The notes under the pieces were generated by a model. The model saw only the letters and a program-made list of their open reading frames with translations, made no database searches and was not told the DNA's origin. From assembly GCF_003434055.1 (NCBI RefSeq), contig NZ_QVEX01000001.1, forward strand, positions 559,824 to 623,823: 64,000 nucleotides of DNA. Direction: 5' to 3'. Shown here piece after piece: positions 59,154-64,000 of this stretch; within the stretch, counting starts at the first letter, position 1; every line of letters begins with the position of its first letter. Position numbers and translations under genes: made by a program. The stretch is from Enterocloster aldenensis. GTDB lineage: Bacteria > Bacillota > Clostridia > Lachnospirales > Lachnospiraceae.

Positions 59154-60590
59154 TTACTCGATATTGATCACACGCATGATATTGGTCTGTGTGGCTGCTT
59201 CGTGGCGCCTTGCGTAGGTCACCACGCCTGCTGTGATGACTGCCAGTTCGCCCTCGGTCACAAGACCTCTTTCCTTAAGCTCCTGGGCGGAATTCTCAAT
59301 CAGTTCATCCGTGGATTCAGCGCGGCGTGACCATATGGGCACAACACCCCACTGCAGCTGCATCTGGCGTACGGTTGCCATGCTTGGGGACATGCCGATG
59401 ATCCTTGCCCCCGGCCTCCACTTGGAAAGCATCTGGGTGGTAAAGCCGGTGATGCTGGGCGCGATGATTACATCTGCGCTCAGGTCATGGGCGGTGGATA
59501 CGGATGCAAAGCAAACTGCGTTGGAAACATTCTTCATGTTCTGCTTGGATACCTTCCTCTGGCGGTATGCGGCATAGTCCAGATAGGACTCTGACTCCTC
59601 GGCAATGGAAACCATCATCTTGAGGGCTTCAACGGGATACTTACCCATGGCGGTCTCCCCGGAAAGCATCACTGCATCGGTTCCGTCATAAACCGCGTTG
59701 GCCACATCCGTCACCTCTGCCCTGGTAGGCCTTGGGTTGCGGATCATGGAATCCAGCATCTGGGTTGCCGTAATAACAATCTTGCATGCCTCGTTACACT
59801 TGCGGATGATTTTCTTCTGGATATGGGGAACCTTTTCAGCCGGAATCTCCACGCCCATGTCGCCGCGGGCAACCATGATGCCGTCCGCCTCCTCAATGAT
59901 GGCGTCCAGGTTCTCAATGCCTTCCGCATTCTCAATCTTGGCAATCACCTTCATGCTGGAACCCTGCTCATCCAGCATTGCCTTGATTTCCCTGATACAA
60001 TCCGCGGTACGCACAAAGGATGCCGCGATAAAATCAAATCCCTGCTTGATGCCAAAACGGATGTCTTCTTTATCCTTGTCGGTCAGGGCCGGAAGCTTAA
60101 TCTTCACATTGGGTACATTGACGCCCTTTTTCTCCCCCAGCTCGCCGCCGTTAATCACCTTACATACAATATCCGTGCCGTTGACCTCCATCACGTCCAT
60201 TTCAATCAGGCCGTCGTCAATCAGGATTTTGTTGCCTGGTACCACATCCTCGCCCAGTCCGCTGTAATTGATGTATCCTATATTCTCATCGCCAATCAGT
60301 TGGCGGGTGGTCAGCGTATAGGTCTGGCCTTCCTTTAATGTTACCTTCCTGCCGTCCTTCAGCTGTCCGGTACGGATTTCAGGGCCTTTTGTATCCAGGA
60401 GCGCCGCAACAGGGATATCCAGTTCCTTGCGGACCTCCTTTAACAATTCCAGGCGGCCCTGGTGCTCCTCATAATCGCCGTGGGAAAAGTTGAAACGCGC
60501 CACATCCATACCATTCTTAGCAAGTTCCATCATGACGTTCCTGTCATTGGTATTGGGGCCCATGGTACAGATAATCTTGGTCTTCTTCAT
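59154..60590 (-). CDS. pyk: Pyruvate kinase
   Basis: Pyruvate kinase forms pyruvate and ATP in the last step of glycolysis. The 478-residue protein has the N-terminal TKIICTMGPNT and ARFNFSHG, the metal and substrate site IAKIENAEGIEN, MVARGDMGVEIP and ATQMLDSMIRNPRPTRAEV, and the C-terminal allosteric domain. It lacks the extra PEP-utiliser-like C-terminal domain of some Bacilli. GGAGG precedes the ATG. Confidence 0.96.
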   Translation of the reverse strand: MKKTKIICTMGPNTNDRNVMMELAKNGMDVARFNFSHGDYEEHQGRLELLKEVRKELDIPVAALLDTKGPEIRTGQLKDGRKVTLKEGQTYTLTTRQLIGDENIGYINYSGLGEDVVPGNKILIDDGLIEMDVMEVNGTDIVCKVINGGELGEKKGVNVPNVKIKLPALTDKDKEDIRFGIKQGFDFIAASFVRTADCIREIKAMLDEQGSSMKVIAKIENAEGIENLDAIIEEADGIMVARGDMGVEIPAEKVPHIQKKIIRKCNEACKIVITATQMLDSMIRNPRPTRAEVTDVANAVYDGTDAVMLSGETAMGKYPVEALKMMVSIAEESESYLDYAAYRQRKVSKQNMKNVSNAVCFASVSTAHDLSADVIIAPSITGFTTQMLSKWRPGARIIGMSPSMATVRQMQLQWGVVPIWSRRAESTDELIENSAQELKERGLVTEGELAVITAGVVTYARRHEAATQTNIMRVINIE

Positions 60591-60691
60591 TTTAAATCCT
60601 CCATAAACGTTGTACAGTGTGATAAGTGAATGATCTGCCGGTTCTTAAGGCCTGTCTGTGTAAATGATTCCACAATGCAGCGCTCATGATA

Positions 60692-61540
60692 CTATTGGGG
60701 GGAATCCGGCTTTTTCACGTGCTGATGTGTATACAAATGATCCATGCAGTATTCGTAACTGCCTTCACATTTTGAACAATAACGGAATTCCATGCCCGGG
60801 CTGTCCTTGTCCGTCCTGCCGCACACAGCGCACTTATGGCCGGTCTTGTTGGAAACCATGGGCTTAATCTTTTTCTGGAAATCCTTCTGGCGCTTTTTCT
60901 GTTTGTAACTGGTCTCCCCGGCCAGCACCATCCAGCCAAAGAAGATGAACATGTGCAGGATGCAGACAAATATCTGGACCCTGGTATATATGTCGCCCTT
61001 AACAAAATAATAGATATAAACCGCTGCCTCGGCGTACGCAATCCACTTGGCCTTCAGGGGAAGGACCATCATCAGCAGGACCTGCATATCCGGGAACATG
61101 AGCGCAAATACAAAAAAGAAGGAATACACCAGGTAAACAGGCGTAAGCACCATGGGGAAGCCTACCACCAGATACATGAACAGCGATGCAGCCACGTTCA
61201 GCAGCACGCCCAGTATGATGTAGCAGTTAAAACGGAACTTTCCCCATACCTGTTCCACAATCATGCCAAAGGAACGGATGCAGTAGATGGCAAGGGCGTT
61301 AAACAGGATGTAGCCCATGGGGTTTCCTCCTGTAAATGCAGGCGGATATACAAAAAAGGTCAAAATCCTCCAGACCTGCCCATGCATGATGGCAATGGGG
61401 TCTAAAATCAGGTAATTCAGGAAACCAGGCGCCACAAGGTACAGTACCGTGCCCATGGCCAGCATGGCGCATACGTAGTTGATGATCCCGCCGATTGCAA
61501 ACCGGTTCATTTTCTGCTCAAACTTCTTTAGAAAATTCAT
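60692..61540 (-). CDS. Rhomboid-like membrane protein with C-terminal zinc ribbon
   Basis: This 282-residue protein has six or so hydrophobic segments with rhomboid-like features (HGQVWRILTFFVYPP in helix-2 entry and an LFNALAIYCI helix), but the catalytic GxSG serine motif and the histidine of active rhomboids are absent: the place of GxSG reads VYLVYSFFF. The C-terminus has a small zinc-ribbon-like module (CAVCGRTDKDS, then CSKCEGSYEYC, and a His-rich end). A protease-dead, membrane-tethered adaptor is suggested. It is 16 bases downstream of corA. Confidence 0.75.
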   Translation of the reverse strand: MNFLKKFEQKMNRFAIGGIINYVCAMLAMGTVLYLVAPGFLNYLILDPIAIMHGQVWRILTFFVYPPAFTGGNPMGYILFNALAIYCIRSFGMIVEQVWGKFRFNCYIILGVLLNVAASLFMYLVVGFPMVLTPVYLVYSFFFVFALMFPDMQVLLMMVLPLKAKWIAYAEAAVYIYYFVKGDIYTRVQIFVCILHMFIFFGWMVLAGETSYKQKKRQKDFQKKIKPMVSNKTGHKCAVCGRTDKDSPGMEFRYCSKCEGSYEYCMDHLYTHQHVKKPDSPQ

Positions 61541-61556
61541 GAATACTCCTTTTATG

Positions 61557-62498
61557 TCAGAATAAATCCTTCTTATTAAATATATAAGCTACCAACAGTG
61601 ACAGGGCCAGGGCAAACCCAAGGACTATGACAAACCCGTAGGGATGGTTTGCAAAGGGCATTCCCCTGGAATTGACATTCATGCCATAAAAGCTGGCCAC
61701 CATGGTTGGGATTGACATGACAATGGTTACGGTTGCCAGGAACTTCATGACAATGTTCAGGTTATTGGATATAACCGATGCAAACGCGTCCATGGTCCCG
61801 CTCAGGATGCCGCTGTAAATGCCCGCCATCTCGATTGCCTGTTTGTTCTCCACGATGACGTCCTCAAGAAGGTCCGTATCCTCGGGATACTTTTTAATCT
61901 TCTCGGTCCTTAAGAGCTTCTCCAGCACCACCTCATTGGAACGCAGGGACGTGGTGAAATACACCAGGGACTTCTCCAGCTCCAGTAGTTCAATCAGTTC
62001 CTCATTCTTCTGGGACTGATGGAGCTTGCGTTCAATGACTTCGCTCTTCTTGTCAATGATGCGAAGGTATTGAAGGTACTGGGTTGCATTTTTATAAAGG
62101 ATCTGCAGGATGAACCTGGTCTTCATGAATGTATGGAAATCCCTTACCCTTCCGTCCATAAAGGACGTGAGCACGGGCGTCTCCTCCAGGCAGACGGTTA
62201 TCAGCACATCATTGGTCATGATGATGGCAAGCGGGATGGTGACAAACCAGTCCTTGCCGCTGCGCTCCTCTATGGACGGGATATCCACCAGCACCAAGGT
62301 GTATTCCTCCTCCACTTCTATACGGGAACGTTCCTCCTCATCCAAAGGCGCCTTTAAGTGGTCCGGGTCAATCTGGTATGCATCCGCAATGTCGATGATT
62401 TCCGAGGCTGTAGGGTTTGTTAACGCAATCCAGCAGCCAGGCTGCATCTCTTCTTTTTCGTGCATAGCACCGTCTTCGGTCTTAAAAATCCGTATCAT
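61557..62498 (-). CDS. CorA-family magnesium transporter
   Basis: This 313-residue protein has a cytoplasmic N-terminal domain of about 240 residues and two C-terminal transmembrane helices (about 255-275 and 290-310) with the CorA signature YGMN in SFYGMNVNSRG at the pore loop. CorA pentamers carry Mg2+, Co2+ or Ni2+. A consensus promoter lies 36-64 bases before the ATG, and a rhomboid-like gene follows 16 bases downstream. The length and motif spacing fit the family. Confidence 0.94.
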   Translation of the reverse strand: MIRIFKTEDGAMHEKEEMQPGCWIALTNPTASEIIDIADAYQIDPDHLKAPLDEEERSRIEVEEEYTLVLVDIPSIEERSGKDWFVTIPLAIIMTNDVLITVCLEETPVLTSFMDGRVRDFHTFMKTRFILQILYKNATQYLQYLRIIDKKSEVIERKLHQSQKNEELIELLELEKSLVYFTTSLRSNEVVLEKLLRTEKIKKYPEDTDLLEDVIVENKQAIEMAGIYSGILSGTMDAFASVISNNLNIVMKFLATVTIVMSIPTMVASFYGMNVNSRGMPFANHPYGFVIVLGFALALSLLVAYIFNKKDLF

Positions 62499-62533
62499 GC
62501 GAACTCTCCCCCATTTTGAAATTATACGTTCTC

Positions 62534-62562
62534 ATTATAGTGACTGCCCTGCGGTTTGTCAA
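62534..62562 (-). promoter_or_regulatory. Promoter of corA
   Basis: On the minus strand TTGACA (62557-62562) and TATAAT (62534-62539) are separated by 17 bases, both perfect matches to sigma-A consensus. The start point is about 28 bases before the ATG. Confidence 0.9.
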
Positions 62563-62735
62563 ATAAAATAGCCTTTCATTTTTAACAAACAATAAGATCT
62601 TACAGGAATCATGCACAATTTTTCCCATTTCTTCACGATTTTTTAACGCCTGTCCCCAATTGTATTCCTACCTAATTTATGCTAAACTTTACTATGACCA
62701 TTCGCGGCTTACTGCCGTAAATTGTTGCATAAATC

Positions 62736-62757
62736 ACAGTTTTTTCCATAAAACTGT
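62736..62757. promoter_or_regulatory. 8-bp inverted repeat in the activase leader
   Basis: ACAGTTTT (62736-62743) and AAAACTGT (62750-62757) form a perfect inverted repeat with a 6-base spacer. It lies in the 365-base divergent gap between corA and the activase gene (62499-62863); TATTAT follows it. It could be an operator for the activase gene. Nothing else clear is seen in the gap besides the corA promoter. Confidence 0.4.
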
Positions 62758-62863
62758 ATTATGATGAACGCAAAACAACTTCTCAGCCCGGCACACCATT
62801 ACACGGATACCCTGCGTGCCGCTGCTGTAAGTCACAAAGGAGGTTAGGGTAAAACCCACGTAT

Positions 62864-64000
62864 ATGAGCTTACATACAAATACCCTTACGCTGGGAATCG
62901 ATATCGGTTCCACAACCGTCAAAGTAGCATTGCTTGATCAGGACTACCATATAGTATTCTCCGATTATGAGCGTCATTATGCCAATATACAGGAAACTCT
63001 GGCAGGACTTCTGAAAAAGGCCTGCCCCATAACCGGCCCCGCCCAGGTCATTCCCGTGATCACGGGATCCGGAGGCCTTACCTTGTCGTCCCATCTGGGC
63101 ATTCCATTTGTCCAGGAGGTGGTGGCGGTGGCCTCTGCCCTGCAGGACTATGCGCCCCAGACAGATGTGGCCATTGAGCTTGGCGGCGAGGATGCAAAAA
63201 TCATATACTTTACCGGCGGGATTGACCAGAGGATGAACGGGATCTGTGCAGGCGGCACGGGTTCCTTTATCGACCAGATGGCCTCCCTGCTTCAGACCGA
63301 TGCCAGCGGCCTCAACGAATACGCCGCCCATTACAAGGCCATCTATCCAATCGCGGCTCGCTGCGGCGTATTTGCCAAATCGGATATACAGCCATTGATT
63401 AATGAAGGCGCTACCAGGGAAGACCTGGCCGCGTCCATTTTCCAGGCAGTGGTGAACCAGACCATCAGCGGCCTTGCCTGCGGAAAGCCCATACGGGGCA
63501 ATGTTGCCTTTTTGGGCGGTCCCCTCCACTTCCTGCCCCAGCTGCGTGAAAGCTTCATCCGTACCCTCCGCCTTACCCAGGAACAGATTATTGCGCCGGA
63601 CCATTCCCACCTGTTTGCCGCTGTGGGCGCTGCCATGAATCCTCAGGAGAACCAGTCCACTGTTTCCCTGGAATCCATGATTGAACAGCTGTCCTCGGGT
63701 ATCCAGATGGATTTTGAGGTAAAGCGCATGGAACCGCTGTTCAGGGACCAGGCTGACTACGATGTCTTTTCAAGACGCCATGCCAGCAACCACGTTAAGT
63801 CCGGGGACCTTTCCTCCTATGAGGGCAACTGCTACCTGGGCATTGACGCCGGTTCCACCACCACCAAGGCGGCCCTGGTGGGCGAGGACGGCACCCTGCT
63901 GTACCGGTTCTATGACAACAACAACGGAAGCCCCCTTGCAACTGCCATCCGCGCCATAACGGAAATCCGCAGCCAGCTTCCAAAGACAGCCCATATTGCA
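62864..64000 (+). CDS. Acyl-CoA dehydratase activase-like protein, N-terminal part
   Basis: The frame runs off the right edge; 379 residues are visible. It contains two ASKHA-type ATPase starts: GIDIGSTTVKVALL (residues 11-24) and LGIDAGSTTTKAALV (near residue 325), with GICAGGTGSFIDQM and CGVFAKSD, the cluster-binding region of 2-hydroxyacyl-CoA dehydratase activators, between them. Large proteins with two activase domains and a C-terminal dehydratase-like part are typical; the whole is usually over 1,400 residues. AGGAGG is 20 bases from the ATG, bridged by a small GGGT-AAA-ACCC hairpin. CorA is divergent. Confidence 0.85.
   Translation, partial: MSLHTNTLTLGIDIGSTTVKVALLDQDYHIVFSDYERHYANIQETLAGLLKKACPITGPAQVIPVITGSGGLTLSSHLGIPFVQEVVAVASALQDYAPQTDVAIELGGEDAKIIYFTGGIDQRMNGICAGGTGSFIDQMASLLQTDASGLNEYAAHYKAIYPIAARCGVFAKSDIQPLINEGATREDLAASIFQAVVNQTISGLACGKPIRGNVAFLGGPLHFLPQLRESFIRTLRLTQEQIIAPDHSHLFAAVGAAMNPQENQSTVSLESMIEQLSSGIQMDFEVKRMEPLFRDQADYDVFSRRHASNHVKSGDLSSYEGNCYLGIDAGSTTTKAALVGEDGTLLYRFYDNNNGSPLATAIRAITEIRSQLPKTAHIA

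Noticed and set aside
60692..61540. Active rhomboid protease
   Set aside because: The GxSG serine motif and the catalytic histidine are not found.
62870..63610. Minus-strand frame of 246 codons opposite the activase gene
   Set aside because: The plus strand encodes a continuous two-motif activase; the antisense frame has no start signal.

Overview
The window reads as a chromosomal segment of a strictly anaerobic, spore-forming Firmicute of the Lachnospiraceae, most like the Enterocloster / Clostridium bolteae-clostridioforme group. This is inferred from the gene content (spoIID, a spoIIQ-like gene, spoIIM, ferredoxin-type indolepyruvate oxidoreductase, a clostridial acyl-CoA dehydratase-type activase), strong AGGAGG ribosome sites, many GTG starts and fairly GC-rich codon use. 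No rRNA, tRNA, CRISPR array, complete insertion sequence or prophage was seen. Most genes are on the minus strand; plus-strand genes form four groups (15.2-19.7 kb, 27.1-30.0 kb, 49.7-50.8 kb and from 62.9 kb).

Layout. 1-4.1 kb: two phenylacetate-CoA ligase genes flanking iorBA (fermentation of aromatic amino acids through arylpyruvates to aryl-acids with ATP gain). 4.2-5.8 kb: SAM methyltransferase and TetR regulator behind a perfect 52-bp palindrome. 5.9-10.7 kb: BceRS-BceAB type antimicrobial-peptide sensing and detoxification module with two operator boxes and a 16-bp tandem repeat in the leader. 10.8-15.0 kb: CBS protein, spoIIQ-like gene and spoIID, M32 carboxypeptidase. 15.2-19.7 kb: GntR-regulated peptide or aminoacyl-conjugate utilisation operon (M29-like protein, AbgT transporter, M20 peptidase) with matched operators. 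19.9-30.1 kb: an AEC transporter, then a complete autoinducer-2 uptake and processing locus: lsrACDBF on minus, lsrR-lsrK-cupin on plus, two consensus promoters and repeated operator words between them. 30.1-36.6 kb: GntR/UTRA-regulated ABC importer of the PhnSTUV/Fbp type with PHP-family and metallo-beta-lactamase-family hydrolases, which may take up and process an organophosphate. 36.8-41.2 kb: Nudix hydrolase and a three-subunit molybdenum hydroxylase (xanthine dehydrogenase family). 41.3-49.5 kb: cell-envelope and recombination housekeeping (class B PBP, FtsW/RodA, U32 protein, ZapA with a repeat-rich tail, RuvB, RuvA). 49.7-56.7 kb: YprB-like nuclease, BlaI/M56 sensor pair with three operators, xerD, lipase-like membrane hydrolase, spoIIM, nudF. 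56.7-64 kb: proC, lysA, pyruvate kinase, a rhomboid-like protein without catalytic residues, CorA and the 5' part of a large CoA-dehydratase activase.

The most notable points are the lsr locus whose third plus-strand gene is a cupin where lsrG would be expected, the PHP/MBL-ABC cluster, an M56 sensor without a penicillin-binding sensor domain, the 52-bp palindrome, several short tandem-repeat arrays placed at gene ends or leaders, and a structured intergenic element upstream of zapA.
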